From contig NZ_WOCA01000022.1 of NCBI RefSeq assembly GCF_009728145.1, forward strand, positions 1 to 59,694: DNA of 59,694 bases, read 5' to 3'. The stretch is from Ornithinibacillus caprae (GTDB taxonomy: Bacteria; Bacillota; Bacilli; Bacillales; Amphibacillaceae). A program made the position numbers and the translations under genes. Of this stretch, positions 10,414 to 19,752 are shown one piece after another; position 1 is the first letter of the stretch; the number at the start of each line of letters is the position of its first letter. The notes under the pieces were generated by a model. That model was not told where the DNA came from and did not search any database. It saw only the letters and a list, made by a program, of their open reading frames with translations.

Positions 10414-11883
10414 ATGACAAATGAAGTTCGTGTGCGCTATGCGCCTAGTCCAACTGGTCACTTACATATTGGAAATGCGCGTACAGCACTTTTTAATTAC
10501 TTATACGCAAAACACTTTGATGGAAAGTTTATTATTCGTATTGAGGATACAGACGATAAGCGAAATGTTGAAGGTGGAGAAGAAAGCCAGCTTAAGTTTC
10601 TAAAATGGCTTGGCGTAGATTGGGACGAGGGTGCTGATGTTGGTGGCGAATACGGCCCTTATCGCCAAATGGAACGATTAGATATTTATCAAAAATATAT
10701 TGATGAACTATTAGAAAGAGGCCTAGCTTATAAATGTTATATGACGGCAGAAGAGCTAGAAAAAGAACGTGAAGAGCAACTAGCAAGTGGACAAACACCG
10801 AGATATTCTGGGGCACATCGTGATCTTACGGAGGAACAAATTGCTCAATTTGAAGCGGAAGGAAGAAAGCCGAGTATCCGTTTCCGAGTTCCTGAAGGTA
10901 AAACCTATGTATTTAATGATATTGTAAGAGGAAATATCACGTTTGAATCTGAGGATTTTGGTGATTGGGTTATTGTAAAGCAAAATGGAATTCCAACTTA
11001 TAATTTCGCTGTAGCTATAGATGATCATTTGATGCAAATTACGCATGTCCTGCGTGGTGAGGAGCATATTTCTAATACGCCGAAACAAATGATGATTTAC
11101 GAAGCCTTTGATTGGACACCACCACAATACGGCCATATGACATTAATTTTAAATGAGGAACGGAAAAAACTAAGTAAACGTGATCAGCATATTCTGCAAT
11201 TTATCGAGCAATATCATAATTTAGGTTACCTTCCAGAGGCATTATTTAATTTCGTTGCGTTACTAGGGTGGTCACCAGTTGGCGAGGAAGAGATTTTTGA
11301 TCAAGAAACATTAATTAAAATCTTTGATCCAGAAAGATTATCTACCTCACCGGCAATTTTTGATGCACAAAAATTAAAATGGATGAACAATGAATATATT
11401 AAAGCAAGCGATTTGGAAAAAGTTATTGACCTAGCTTTACCACATCTAATTGAAGCAGGTAAGCTACCAGAAAAAATGGATGCGGATAAGAGAACATGGG
11501 CAGAAAATGTGATCTCTCTATACCGAGAACAATTACGATATGGCCAAGAGATTGTGGAATTAACAGAACTATTCTTTAAACAAGAAATTGATTATGATGA
11601 TGCCGCAAAAGAGGTGTTAGCAGAAGAACAAGTTCCCGAAGTATTACAAGTGTTTACCGATAAATTAATTCACTTAGATGAATTTAATAAAGATACAGTT
11701 AAAGCGCAGATAAAAGCAACCCAAAAAGAAACTGGCCATCGTGGAAAAAAATTATTTATGCCGATTCGTGTTGCAACAACAGGACAGACTCATGGACCTG
11801 AATTGCCTTTTGCTATTGAGCTCCTAGGCAAAGAGGTTATTTTAAAACGTTTAGATTCTGTATTAAAAGAACTCGGAGCCTAA
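10414..11883 (+). CDS. gltX: Glutamate--tRNA ligase
   Basis: A 489-residue class I synthetase charging tRNA-Glu (and, in relatives, tRNA-Gln before amidation). The HIGH signature appears in [18 protein letters not shown] (residues 9-26) and the KMSKS equivalent as RKKLSKRD (~250). The anticodon-binding region fills residues ~330-489. The start follows GAAAGGAAGG. It sits before the T-box controlled cysE-cysS unit, as in B. subtilis, but the upstream ispD-ispF pair is missing. Confidence 0.97.
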   Translation: MTNEVRVRYAPSPTGHLHIGNARTALFNYLYAKHFDGKFIIRIEDTDDKRNVEGGEESQLKFLKWLGVDWDEGADVGGEYGPYRQMERLDIYQKYIDELLERGLAYKCYMTAEELEKEREEQLASGQTPRYSGAHRDLTEEQIAQFEAEGRKPSIRFRVPEGKTYVFNDIVRGNITFESEDFGDWVIVKQNGIPTYNFAVAIDDHLMQITHVLRGEEHISNTPKQMMIYEAFDWTPPQYGHMTLILNEERKKLSKRDQHILQFIEQYHNLGYLPEALFNFVALLGWSPVGEEEIFDQETLIKIFDPERLSTSPAIFDAQKLKWMNNEYIKASDLEKVIDLALPHLIEAGKLPEKMDADKRTWAENVISLYREQLRYGQEIVELTELFFKQEIDYDDAAKEVLAEEQVPEVLQVFTDKLIHLDEFNKDTVKAQIKATQKETGHRGKKLFMPIRVATTGQTHGPELPFAIELLGKEVILKRLDSVLKELGA

Positions 11884-11929
11884 TCTTTTCACATTCTTAT
11901 AAAAATATAATATAGTAGTAATACGATAT

Positions 11930-12192
11930 CGAACGCAGAAGAGGGAAAGTAGAAATGGATTAGCTTATCCAGAGAGAATCACCTAAGGCTGGAAGTGGTT
12001 CTGAGCGTCTGTTTTGAAGTGCCCCTTGGAGTCCGTTATGGAACCTAGTTTATGCTAGCTGTACATAACGGCGGTCAAGACTCTACCGTTATCAGAGTAC
12101 AAGTTGGGAAAATCCTACATAAGGATTTTTCAAACAGAGTGGAACCGCGCTAAAGCGTCTCTGTGTTTTTATACACAGGGACGCTTTTTTTG
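11930..12192 (+). promoter_or_regulatory. T-box riboswitch (cysteine) of cysE-cysS
   Basis: The leader contains the T-box consensus AGAGTGGAACCGCG (12136-12149), which pairs with an uncharged tRNA acceptor end. The terminator follows: GCGTCTCTGTGT against ACACAGGGACGC (12155-12184) and seven Ts. Stem I lies upstream with AGAGAG-type motifs. The segment GAAGTGCCCC near 12017 offers TGC as specifier codon, fitting tRNA-Cys and the downstream cysE-cysS genes. Low tRNA-Cys charging should therefore switch on the operon. The 5' boundary is approximate. Confidence 0.92.
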
Positions 12193-12307
12193 ACAGATAA
12201 GAAAGTATAAGTTTTCTTTTACTTCAAGCGCACAAGGCTTTTCCCATAAAGGCTAGGTGAAAGCCAAGGTTTCTAACCTGCTTACCAGAGTGAAAAGGAG
12301 GGGTAAA

Positions 12308-12976
12308 ATGGGTTTTTTTAAGCGTTTGAAAGATGATATGGATGTTGTTTTTGAACAAGATCCAGCTGCAAGAACATATGTTGAGGTGTTTTTAACGTAT
12401 TCTGGACTACATGCCGTATGGTCACATCGTATTGCCCATGCTTTTTATAAAAGAAAACTATTTTTTATTGCTCGAGTTATATCCCAAGTTAGTCGTTTCT
12501 TTACAGGTATTGAAATTCATCCAGGAGCTAAAATTGGTCGGAGACTATTTATCGATCATGGAATGGGTGTTGTAATTGGTGAGACGTGTGAAATTGGAGA
12601 TAATGTAACTATATTTCAAGGAGTAACGTTAGGTGGTACAGGAAAAGAAAAGGGTAAACGCCATCCAACGGTAAAGGACAATGCTTTAATTGCATCAGGA
12701 GCAAAAGTACTTGGTTCTATTACAATAGGTGAAAGTGCAAAAATTGGTGCTGGATCCGTAGTTCTTAAGGATGTCCCTGACCATTCAACGGTAGTTGGGA
12801 TTCCGGGAAGAGTGGTCGTGCAAAATGGTTATAAGGTAAGAAAAGATCTTGATCATCATAAAATGCCTGACCCAATAGAAGATCGATGTACGCAATTACA
12901 ACATGAAATAGATGAACTTAAAGAAGAAATTTCTAAGCTGAAAGGAAGGGAACAACATGACAATATCAATCTATAA
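12308..12976 (+). CDS. cysE: Serine O-acetyltransferase
   Basis: A 222-residue enzyme making O-acetylserine, the committed step of cysteine synthesis. A helical N-terminal part is followed by a left-handed beta-helix of hexapeptide repeats (about 65-175) with [18 protein letters not shown] and [13 protein letters not shown] around the active-site His residues. The C-terminus is a charged helix. The ATG at 12308 follows AAAAGGAGGGG closely and is preferred over upstream in-frame starts at 12257. It overlaps cysS by 20 bases and is controlled by the cysteine T-box. Confidence 0.95.
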   Translation: MGFFKRLKDDMDVVFEQDPAARTYVEVFLTYSGLHAVWSHRIAHAFYKRKLFFIARVISQVSRFFTGIEIHPGAKIGRRLFIDHGMGVVIGETCEIGDNVTIFQGVTLGGTGKEKGKRHPTVKDNALIASGAKVLGSITIGESAKIGAGSVVLKDVPDHSTVVGIPGRVVVQNGYKVRKDLDHHKMPDPIEDRCTQLQHEIDELKEEISKLKGREQHDNINL

Positions 12977-14357
12977 CACAGTTTCACGTGAGAAAGAACC
13001 ATTTAAACCAATAGAAGATGGCAAGGTAAGTATGTATGTATGTGGCCCAACTGTATATAACTATATTCATATTGGAAATGCTCGACCTGCTATTGTTTTT
13101 GATACCGTTAGAAGATATTTTGAATACAAAGGGTACACAGTTGATTATGTATTAAACTTTACCGATGTAGATGACAAAATCATCAAAGCGGCAAACGAAT
13201 CTGGAGAAGATGTGTTTAAAGTTGCCAACCGATTTATTGATGCTTATTTGGAAGATGTGGAAGCTTTAGGAGTTAAAAAAGCTACGTATAACCCTCGGGT
13301 AACAGAAACAATGGAAGATATTATAGCCTTTATTGACGGCTTAGTTCAAAAAGGGTATGCATATGAAGCGGATGGGGATGTGTATTTTAAACCACGAGCT
13401 TTCGAGGAATACGGTAAATTATCCCATCAGTCCATTGATGAACTTCGCTCAGGAGCAAGGATTCAAGTAGGCGAAAAGAAAGAAGACCCGTTAGATTTTG
13501 CATTATGGAAAGGTGCTAAAGAAGGAGAAATTGCTTGGGATTCTCCGTGGGGGAAAGGAAGGCCGGGTTGGCACATTGAATGTTCGGCTATGGCTAAAAA
13601 ATACCTAGGTGAAACAATTGACGTTCATGCTGGCGGACAGGATTTAACATTTCCACATCATGAGAATGAAATAGCTCAATCTGAAGCTCTTAATGAGAAA
13701 ACATTTGCTAACTACTGGATGCATAATGGGTATATTAATATTGATAATGAAAAAATGTCAAAATCACTTGGGAATTTTGTCTTAACAAGAGAATTACTTG
13801 CTAAGCATAATCCAGAAGTCATTCGCTTCTTTATGTTAAGTGTACATTATCGTCATCCTATTAACTTCTCAGAAGAACTATTGGCCTCAGCGCAAAATAG
13901 TTTGGAACGGATGAAAACTGCTTATTTTAATTTAGAGCACCGAAAAGCCGCAAGTACAGATATAGATAAACAAGCCGATTCATGGCTGGAAAAAATAGAA
14001 TCCTTTAAAAAGCGTTTTGATGCTGAAATGGATGATGATTTCAATACCGCAAACGCAATATCTGTGCTATTTGACTTAACGAAAGAAGCAAACGTTTATT
14101 TGCAATCTAATCAGACATCTACACATGTTATTGATGCATTCCAAGAGGCCATAAAAACACTTCTTCAAGTTCTTGGGATCTCTATCGAAGAAGAAAAGGA
14201 TCTATTGGATGAGGATATTGAAGCGTTAATCCAAGAGAGAAATGAAGCTAGAAAAGAACGAAATTTTGCCCGTGCTGATGAAATACGGGATATGCTAAAG
14301 GAACAAAATATTATCTTAGAAGATACACCTCAAGGCGTCCGTTGGAAAAGGGGCTAG
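12957..14357 (+). CDS. cysS: Cysteine--tRNA ligase
   Basis: A 466-residue class I synthetase. Cys in [10 protein letters not shown] and the C/H/E ligands in [10 protein letters not shown] and [12 protein letters not shown] form the zinc site that selects cysteine. HIGH appears as [10 protein letters not shown] (~35) and KMSKS as [11 protein letters not shown] (~265). A DALR anticodon-binding region and small C-terminal domain complete it. It overlaps cysE and lies 3 bases before mrnC, so cysteine supply and tRNA charging share one T-box leader. Confidence 0.97.
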   Translation: MTISIYNTVSREKEPFKPIEDGKVSMYVCGPTVYNYIHIGNARPAIVFDTVRRYFEYKGYTVDYVLNFTDVDDKIIKAANESGEDVFKVANRFIDAYLEDVEALGVKKATYNPRVTETMEDIIAFIDGLVQKGYAYEADGDVYFKPRAFEEYGKLSHQSIDELRSGARIQVGEKKEDPLDFALWKGAKEGEIAWDSPWGKGRPGWHIECSAMAKKYLGETIDVHAGGQDLTFPHHENEIAQSEALNEKTFANYWMHNGYINIDNEKMSKSLGNFVLTRELLAKHNPEVIRFFMLSVHYRHPINFSEELLASAQNSLERMKTAYFNLEHRKAASTDIDKQADSWLEKIESFKKRFDAEMDDDFNTANAISVLFDLTKEANVYLQSNQTSTHVIDAFQEAIKTLLQVLGISIEEEKDLLDEDIEALIQERNEARKERNFARADEIRDMLKEQNIILEDTPQGVRWKRG

Positions 14358-14360
14358 AAA

Positions 14361-14759
14361 ATGAATTTGGATGTTAAACAAATGAAAAGTCTAGCCCTCG
14401 CCTATTTGGGTGATGCAATCTATGAGGTTTTTGTAAGAGAGCATTTACTTAAACAGGGACAGGTAAAGCCTCAGCAGCTTCACCAGCATGCTATAACGTT
14501 TGTATCTGCAAAGGCACAAGCTACCGTTATTTTATATTGGCTTGAAGCGGATATGCTTTCTGGTGAAGAAAAAAGTATCGTCAATCGAGGTAGAAATGCT
14601 AAGTCTGGTTCTGTACCTAAAAACACGAGTGTACAAACATATCGCTATAGTACTGCCTTTGAAGCGCTAATTGGGTACCTTTATCTATCGAAGCAAGAAA
14701 AGCGACTGTATGAATTACTGGAAAAAGCCGTATACTTCTTAGAAGGGAGAAAAGCATAG
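14361..14759 (+). CDS. mrnC: Mini-ribonuclease III
   Basis: A 132-residue RNase III catalytic domain without a dsRNA-binding domain; the B. subtilis homologue matures 23S rRNA ends. The catalytic acidic residues lie in LAYLGDAIYEVFVREH (about 12-27) and in AFEALIGYLYLS (~106). The neighbour rlmB overlaps its stop codon by one base (TAGTG), so the two rRNA-modifying genes are coupled. Confidence 0.95.
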   Translation: MNLDVKQMKSLALAYLGDAIYEVFVREHLLKQGQVKPQQLHQHAITFVSAKAQATVILYWLEADMLSGEEKSIVNRGRNAKSGSVPKNTSVQTYRYSTAFEALIGYLYLSKQEKRLYELLEKAVYFLEGRKA

Positions 14760-15502
14760 TGGATCAAGAAATGATAATTGGAAAGAACCCTGTAATAGAA
14801 GCATTAAAATCAGGGCGATCGGTTAACAAGGTTTTGTTATCTGAGCAATTGAATCCTAATGTTCAAGGAAAACTGGTTCAGCTCGGGAAATCAGCTGGAA
14901 CAATTGTTCAAAAGGTTCCTAAAAATAAACTGGATCGTTTAACTGATGGTAACCATCAAGGTGTTATAGCATATGTTGCTTCTTATCAGTATGCCTCGAT
15001 AGAGGACTTATTTGAAAAGGCGCAGGCAGAATCGGAAGAACCCTTCTTTATCATCCTAGATGAATTGGAGGACCCACATAATTTAGGTTCTATTTTACGA
15101 ACGGCTGATGCAACAGGGGTTCACGGTGTCATCATTCCTAAAAGACGGTCAGTTGGACTAACGGCAACCGTTGCTAAAACAGCTGCTGGTGCGATGGAGC
15201 ATATTCCTGTAGCAAGGGTTACCAATATTGCAAACACTATTGATGAATTAAAGCAACGAAATGTTTGGGTAGTTGGTACAGAAATGAATGCTACGGAGGA
15301 CTATCGAAAACTCGATGGGGCAATGCCAATAGCGCTTGTTATTGGAAATGAGGGCAAGGGGATGAGTAGGTTAGTCAGAGATAAATGTGATTGGACTGTA
15401 AGTCTGCCAATGACCGGGAAAGTATCATCGTTAAATGCCTCAGTAGCCTGTGGATTGTTGCTTTATGAGGTTTATCGAAAAAGGCATCCACTTGGTGAAT
15501 AA
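14759..15502 (+). CDS. rlmB: 23S rRNA (guanosine-2'-O-)-methyltransferase RlmB
   Basis: A 247-residue SpoU-family (SPOUT) methyltransferase. An N-terminal L30e-like substrate-binding domain (1-75) precedes the knot domain with all three SpoU motifs: DPHNLGSILRTADATG (~103), IGNEGKGMSRLV (~196) and SLNASVACGLLLYE (~224). It methylates 23S rRNA in the peptidyl transferase region in relatives. GTG start overlapping the mrnC stop. Confidence 0.95.
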   Translation: MDQEMIIGKNPVIEALKSGRSVNKVLLSEQLNPNVQGKLVQLGKSAGTIVQKVPKNKLDRLTDGNHQGVIAYVASYQYASIEDLFEKAQAESEEPFFIILDELEDPHNLGSILRTADATGVHGVIIPKRRSVGLTATVAKTAAGAMEHIPVARVTNIANTIDELKQRNVWVVGTEMNATEDYRKLDGAMPIALVIGNEGKGMSRLVRDKCDWTVSLPMTGKVSSLNASVACGLLLYEVYRKRHPLGE

Positions 15503-15504
15503 TC

Positions 15505-16014
15505 ATGGTTGTATTAGTTGTTGATGGATATAACATAATTGGTGACTGGGAAGAACTAAAGAAGTTAAAAGAAAAAGATATTGGACAGGCTAGAGATCGA
15601 TTAATAGAGGTAATGGCAGAATATCAAGCTTATTCTGGGCACAAGGTGATCATTGTTTTTGATGCTTATTATGTTCGTGGAATGGAAAGTAAGCTAAAGC
15701 AATTCAAGGTGGATGTAATATACACAAAGGAAAAAGAAACGGCGGATGAGTGTATCGAGAGGCTTGTAAAAAAAATAAAGAATATAAAAACACAAGTTTA
15801 TGTAGCAACTTCTGATTATGCAGAACAGCGAACCGTTTTTGGTCAAGGTGCACTTCGAAAATCTGCACGCGAGTTATTCATTGAACTAGAAAATATCGGA
15901 CGAGAGATCGAAGAAAACGTGGAAGAACATAAGAACAAAAAACCTGTATCTAAGATAGCTTTGGATAAAGAGGTACTAGAAAAGTTTGAAAAAATGCGTC
16001 GTGGCGAGCTTTGA
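15505..16014 (+). CDS. rae1: NYN-domain ribosome-associated endoribonuclease (YacP/Rae1)
   Basis: A 169-residue NYN/PIN-like protein. The first strand VVLVVDGYNIIGDWEEL carries the catalytic Asp; other acidic residues lie in IIVFDAYYVRG and TADECIERL, with TSDYAEQR at the third site. The C-terminus is a basic helical tail. The B. subtilis homologue cleaves mRNA in the ribosomal A site. It starts two bases after the rlmB stop, so it is cotranscribed. A hairpin without T run follows. Confidence 0.93.
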   Translation: MVVLVVDGYNIIGDWEELKKLKEKDIGQARDRLIEVMAEYQAYSGHKVIIVFDAYYVRGMESKLKQFKVDVIYTKEKETADECIERLVKKIKNIKTQVYVATSDYAEQRTVFGQGALRKSARELFIELENIGREIEENVEEHKNKKPVSKIALDKEVLEKFEKMRRGEL

Positions 16015-16065
16015 ATCCTTTTAATACATGGAATTAGTTTTATAACATATGCTTTATTTAGTGGG

Positions 16066-16093
16066 TCAATAGGGGAGGAGAAACCCCTATTGA
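16066..16093 (+). terminator. Hairpin between rae1 and sigH
   Basis: A perfect 10-bp stem, TCAATAGGGG / CCCCTATTGA, with an 8-base loop. No T tract follows, so it may act as an mRNA 3' stabiliser or weak terminator rather than a strong intrinsic terminator. Confidence 0.6.
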
Positions 16094-16119
16094 TTAGAGT
16101 TTCGAGTATTTTTTAACTA

Positions 16120-16148
16120 TTGAGTTATTAAAACGCTTACTGTATAAT
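16120..16148 (+). promoter_or_regulatory. Promoter of sigH
   Basis: TTGAGT (16120-16125), 17-base spacer, TATAAT (16143-16148). Transcription would begin about 35 bases before the GTG start. No AbrB site can be recognised by eye. Confidence 0.82.
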
Positions 16149-16187
16149 GAAGTATATTTACAACTGTGTGGTCAGGGGGCATTGTAG

Positions 16188-16838
16188 GTGAACATCAAGC
16201 AAAAGGTAGACAATCATAACAACATGCATAAGCTTGATGATGATGAAGTGATCCGCTTGATTCATCAAGGGGACAAGCAGGCATTGGATTATTTAATAAA
16301 TAAATACAAGAACTTTGTCCGCGCTAAAGCAAGAACCTATTTTTTAATTGGTGCCGATAAAGAGGATATTATCCAAGAGGGGATGATTGGGCTCTATAAG
16401 GCTATTCGAGATTACGATGGAGAAAAACTGTCATCGTTTAAAGCATTTGCTGAGCTATGCATTACGAGGCAAATTATTACCGCAATTAAAACAGCCACTA
16501 GACAAAAGCATATTCCACTAAATTCCTATATTTCGTTGGACAAGCCAATCTATGATGAAGAATCTGACCGAACATTGCTAGATGTTATTGCTGGATCCAA
16601 GGCTATTGATCCGCAAGAACTACTTGTAAATAGAGAAAAATTTGGGGATATGGAAATCAAATTATCCGAATTATTAAGCGAATTCGAAAAGGATGTCCTT
16701 CATTTATATTTAGATGGGAGATCATATCAAGAAATATCGGACGAGCTGAAGCGTCACGTTAAATCAGTTGATAATGCACTTCAACGAGTGAAGCGGAAAT
16801 TAGAGCAATTATTGGAAACGAATGAAGTAAACTTATAA
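16188..16838 (+). CDS. sigH: RNA polymerase sigma-H factor
   Basis: A 216-residue sigma-70 family factor of the SigH/Spo0H type, directing post-exponential and early sporulation or competence genes. Region 2 contains DYLINKYKNFVRAKARTYFL and the DIIQEGMIGLYKAIRDY -10 binding helix (~62-80); region 4 contains LDGRSYQEISDELKRHVKSV (~180). Region 2.4, with SFKAFAELCITRQIITAIKT, is conserved. The GTG start lacks a strong ribosome site (GGGGGCATTGTAG is about 12 bases upstream), consistent with low translation. It precedes rpmGB-secE, as in B. subtilis. Confidence 0.95.
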   Translation: MNIKQKVDNHNNMHKLDDDEVIRLIHQGDKQALDYLINKYKNFVRAKARTYFLIGADKEDIIQEGMIGLYKAIRDYDGEKLSSFKAFAELCITRQIITAIKTATRQKHIPLNSYISLDKPIYDEESDRTLLDVIAGSKAIDPQELLVNREKFGDMEIKLSELLSEFEKDVLHLYLDGRSYQEISDELKRHVKSVDNALQRVKRKLEQLLETNEVNL

Positions 16839-16896
16839 AGTTAAGTGTAATGGTTGTATTTCACTCTATTCGTAAATAATAGAATCGATAGTCCCG

Positions 16897-16925
16897 TTGA
16901 CACGGGTGGACAACCATGCTACATT
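16897..16925 (+). promoter_or_regulatory. Candidate promoter of rpmGB-secE
   Basis: TTGACA (16897-16902) and TACATT (16920-16925), 17 bases apart. The -10 is imperfect. It lies 34 bases before the rpmGB start. Confidence 0.6.
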
Positions 16926-16958
16926 TATATGAGGAAAACCCTTAGTGGGGTGAGAATT

Positions 16959-17108
16959 ATGACTAAAAAAATTACTTTAGCGTGTGCAATTTGTTCAAGC
17001 AGAAACTATACGACAAACAAAAATGTATCCACACATTCTACGCGGTTAGAAGTCAAAAAATACTGTAAAACATGTGGAAAACATACATTGCATCGCGAAA
17101 CGAAATAA
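16959..17108 (+). CDS. rpmGB: 50S ribosomal protein L33, zinc-binding form
   Basis: A 49-residue L33 with two Cys pairs (CAICSS and YCKTCGK), the zinc-containing C+ type. B. subtilis-like organisms keep several L33 paralogues, and the copy before secE is normally this one. The ATG at 16959 is preferred over an upstream in-frame start at 16854, which would add 35 residues unrelated to L33; GGGGTGAG lies just before it. Confidence 0.95.
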   Translation: MTKKITLACAICSSRNYTTNKNVSTHSTRLEVKKYCKTCGKHTLHRETK

Positions 17109-17144
17109 ACGCATTCTTCGGGTAGAGTTTGGGGAGGGTACAAA

Positions 17145-17312
17145 ATGTTTAAATTCCTTAAAAATGTATCTCGTGAAATGAAAAAAGTTAGCTGGCCAAG
17201 AGGTAAAGAGCTAACTAGTTATACAATCACTGTTATCGCAACAGTTGTATTTGTAGCGGTTTTCTTCGCGATCATTGATCAGTTAATAACATTGGTTTTA
17301 AATTTATTTTAA
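17145..17312 (+). CDS. secE: Preprotein translocase subunit SecE
   Basis: A 55-residue single-spanning Sec translocon subunit. An amphipathic helix (FLKNVSREMKKVSWPRGKEL, with the conserved VSWP turn) lies on the cytoplasmic face, followed by one transmembrane helix (~28-50) rich in Val and Phe. GGGGAGGG precedes the ATG. Short for gene callers. It partners SecY, encoded at 44009. Confidence 0.96.
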   Translation: MFKFLKNVSREMKKVSWPRGKELTSYTITVIATVVFVAVFFAIIDQLITLVLNLF

Positions 17313-17376
17313 TGCTATTATTTGAATAATAACGTCGTATTTATGTTATAATGTAAGTGAATAAGTGATTGGTATT

Positions 17377-17407
17377 AAAAAACCCGGGGAAATAACGGGT
17401 TTTTTTA
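17377..17407 (+). terminator. Terminator/attenuator between secE and nusG
   Basis: A perfect 10-bp stem AAAAAACCCG / CGGGTTTTTT with a 9-base loop and T run. A TATAAT at 17347-17352 lies only 25 bases upstream, with TTGAAT 19 bases before it, so transcription starting there would meet the hairpin almost at once. Confidence 0.85.
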
Positions 17408-17486
17408 GTATTTTTAAAAATAATAAAAACCGTATAAATGCTTTTACTTTAGAACAAAATCCATTAATAAGTAAACTTATCCAAAG

Positions 17487-17519
17487 GGAGGGAAGGACAA
17501 CAACGATTGTCCTGTAGTG
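17487..17519 (+). promoter_or_regulatory. nusG ribosome site with intervening hairpin
   Basis: GGAGGG (17487-17492) lies 27 bases from the ATG, too far for normal initiation. Between them is a perfect 7-bp hairpin, AGGACAA (17494-17500) / TTGTCCT (17507-17513). If folded, the effective spacing becomes about 7 bases. Confidence 0.65.
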
Positions 17520-18053
17520 ATGGAAAAAAATTGGTATGTCGTTCATACATATTCTGGGTATGAAAACAAGGTAAAAACAAATTTAGAGAAACGTGTGGAA
17601 ACAATGGGGATGGAAGATAAGATCTTTCGTGTTATTGTTCCAGAAGAAGAGGAAACAGAAATTAAAAACGGGAAAAAGAAGGTAAATAAGAAAAAGGTTT
17701 TCCCTGGGTATGTATTGGCTGAAATGATTATGACAGATGACTCATGGTATGTTGTTCGTAACACCCCTGGAGTAACTGGTTTTATTGGCTCAAGTGGAGG
17801 TGGTACAAAACCTACTCCATTGTTACCTGATGAAGTAGATACGATCCTAAAACGCATGGGAATGGACGAGCCAGTTGTACAAGTTGACTTTGAATTAAAA
17901 GAGAGTGTTCGAGTTACAGACGGGCCATTCTCTAACTTTACAGGTACGATTGAATATATTGATATGGACAAACAAAAAGTAAAAGTCCACGTTAATATGT
18001 TTGGTAGAGAAACCCCGGTAGAATTAGACTTCTCGCAAGTTGAAAAGTTATAG
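17520..18053 (+). CDS. nusG: Transcription termination/antitermination protein NusG
   Basis: A 177-residue RNA polymerase cofactor that binds the clamp and modulates pausing and termination. The NGN domain (1-110) starts MEKNWYVVHTYSGYENK and includes PGYVLAEMIM and the NTPGVTGFIG loop. The KOW domain (~125-177) has VRVTDGPFSNFTGTIE. A GTG directly in front (17517) would add one residue; ATG at 17520 is chosen because it gives the family N-terminus. The gene is preceded by a terminator and a hairpin between ribosome site and start. Confidence 0.96.
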   Translation: MEKNWYVVHTYSGYENKVKTNLEKRVETMGMEDKIFRVIVPEEEETEIKNGKKKVNKKKVFPGYVLAEMIMTDDSWYVVRNTPGVTGFIGSSGGGTKPTPLLPDEVDTILKRMGMDEPVVQVDFELKESVRVTDGPFSNFTGTIEYIDMDKQKVKVHVNMFGRETPVELDFSQVEKL

Positions 18054-18077
18054 TTTAAAATAGTTATTCGAATGAAC

Positions 18078-18106
18078 TTGCATTATTTGTAGATTCATGC
18101 TAAAAT
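18078..18106 (+). promoter_or_regulatory. Promoter of rplK-rplA
   Basis: TTGCAT (18078-18083), 17 bases, TAAAAT (18101-18106). A leader of about 105 bases follows with a GTGG..AGGGG / CCCCT..CCAC hairpin just before the rplK ribosome site, a likely site of autoregulation. Confidence 0.7.
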
Positions 18107-18217
18107 TCTTTTGTTATTCATGCCCTCATTCATGGAGGGATAATGGCTAAATATGAGTGGGAGGGGAAAAAACCAAACCCCTATTACCACATCACGGACT
18201 TTAAGGAGGTGTGTCTC

Positions 18218-18643
18218 GTGGCTAAAAAAGTAATCAAATTAGTTAAATTGCAAATTCCAGCTGGAAAAGCTAATCCAGCACCACCAGTAGGACCAGCATT
18301 AGGTCAAGCAGGTGTAAATATCATGGGATTCTGTAAAGAATTTAACGCACGTACGCAAGATCAAGCGGGTATGATTATTCCGGTTGAAATTACAGTATTT
18401 GAAGACCGTTCATTTACTTTTATTACAAAAACTCCACCTGCAGCTGTATTGCTTAAAAAAGCAGCTGGTATTGAAACTGCTTCAGGTGAGCCAAACCGTA
18501 ATAAAGTTGCGACTTTAAAACGTGATAAAGTAAGAGAGATTGCAGAAACAAAAATGCAAGATTTAAACGCCGCTGATGTAGAAGCAGCGATGCGCATGGT
18601 TGAAGGAACAGCAAGAAGCATGGGTATTGTAATCGAAGACTAA
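18218..18643 (+). CDS. rplK: 50S ribosomal protein L11
   Basis: A 141-residue protein of the GTPase-associated centre, binding 23S rRNA helices 43/44 with L10. The Pro-rich N-terminal domain ([20 protein letters not shown]) and C-terminal rRNA-binding domain are intact. The GTG at 18218, seven bases after AAGGAGG, gives the family N-terminus (M)[10 protein letters not shown]; an upstream in-frame ATG would add 25 residues without support. Confidence 0.97.
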   Translation: MAKKVIKLVKLQIPAGKANPAPPVGPALGQAGVNIMGFCKEFNARTQDQAGMIIPVEITVFEDRSFTFITKTPPAAVLLKKAAGIETASGEPNRNKVATLKRDKVREIAETKMQDLNAADVEAAMRMVEGTARSMGIVIED

Positions 18644-18666
18644 TACTCAGGAACAGTTGAATAACC

Positions 18667-18705
18667 AAGGTTGCGGTGATGGATCTTCATCCGCGCAACC
18701 TTTTT
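18667..18705 (+). terminator. Hairpin terminator between rplK and rplA
   Basis: AAGGTTGCG / CGCAACCTT (9 bp) with inner GATG / CATC and a T run. It may attenuate read-through from rplK into rplA, as part of L11-L1 dosage control. Confidence 0.8.
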
Positions 18706-18831
18706 CATGAATATGATTCACGCTTAAGGTAAATCTAAGATGAGTCATTTCGCGGGCTTTATAAAAGCATCCTTTTGCTTTTGTAAGTGGGAGGTATTAC
18801 CGTTATAACCACATTAGAGGAGGAAATATAA

Positions 18832-19524
18832 ATGGCTAAAAGAGGTAAAAACTATCAAGAAGCTGCAAAGCTTGTTGATCGTTCAAAAGCATATGATATA
18901 AAAGAAGCTGTTGCTTTGTTAAAAGAAACAGCTAAAGCAAAATTTGACGAAACTGTTGAAGTGGCATTTCGTTTAGGAGTAGATCCTAAGAAAGCAGATC
19001 AACAAATTCGTGGAGCAATGGTTTTACCACATGGTACTGGTAAAACACAACGCGTTTTAGTTTTCGCTAAAGGTGAAAAACTAAAAGAAGCAGAAGCTGC
19101 TGGAGCAGATTATGTTGGAGACCAAGATTTAATCAATAAAATCAACCAAGGTTGGTTTGATTTTGATGTGATTGTTGCTACTCCTGACATGATGGCTGAA
19201 GTTGGTAAACTTGGTCGTGTATTAGGGCCTAAAGGTTTAATGCCTAACCCTAAAACAGGAACAGTTACTTTCGAAGTGGAAAAAGCAGTTAAAGAAATTA
19301 AAGCTGGTAAAGTGGAATACCGTGTAGATAAGCAATCAAATGTACACGTACCAATTGGTAAAATTTCATTTGATAATGAAAAGCTAGTTGAAAACTTTGA
19401 AGCTTTAATTGAAACAATTGTTAAAGTTAAACCACAAGCAGCTAAAGGAACTTATATCAAGAACGTTTCTGTAACATCTACAATGGGTCCTGGGATCAAA
19501 GTAGATGCATCAAACTACCGTTAA
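18832..19524 (+). CDS. rplA: 50S ribosomal protein L1
   Basis: A 230-residue L1 that forms the L1 stalk near the E site and represses its own mRNA in other bacteria. The conserved motifs [20 protein letters not shown] at the N-terminus and [17 protein letters not shown] (~125-141) are present. Strong AGGAGG before the ATG. Followed by the rplJL promoter and leader. Confidence 0.97.
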   Translation: MAKRGKNYQEAAKLVDRSKAYDIKEAVALLKETAKAKFDETVEVAFRLGVDPKKADQQIRGAMVLPHGTGKTQRVLVFAKGEKLKEAEAAGADYVGDQDLINKINQGWFDFDVIVATPDMMAEVGKLGRVLGPKGLMPNPKTGTVTFEVEKAVKEIKAGKVEYRVDKQSNVHVPIGKISFDNEKLVENFEALIETIVKVKPQAAKGTYIKNVSVTSTMGPGIKVDASNYR

Positions 19525-19531
19525 TTGGTAA

Positions 19532-19752
19532 TTGACTTTTCAGTTACGATTCGATATAATTAGTTTCGTTGTTAATTGAATACGTTGTACCGTAGACAGT
19601 AGGTGCGAAGAATCGCTTAATACCCTGCCGAGGTGTTTAATAATAAATACAGCATAAATGTGTTTAGTTAAGCCTCCATGTCTACATGGGGGCTTTTATA
19701 ATACTTGTGTTTTGTAGGCGGTATAATGGATAAATCTACGGGAGGTGGAATA
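19532..19752 (+). promoter_or_regulatory. rplJL promoter and L10 leader
   Basis: TTGACT (19532-19537), 17 bases, TATAAT (19555-19560) form a strong promoter. The ~185-base leader then contains GTAGACAGTAGGTGCGAAGA..CTTAATACCCTGCCGAGGTG, matching the L10 leader family bound by the L10-L12 complex. It ends with a terminator hairpin, AAGCCTCCATGT / ACATGGGGGCTT (19670-19695) with a short T run. Excess L10 should favour termination. Confidence 0.85.
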
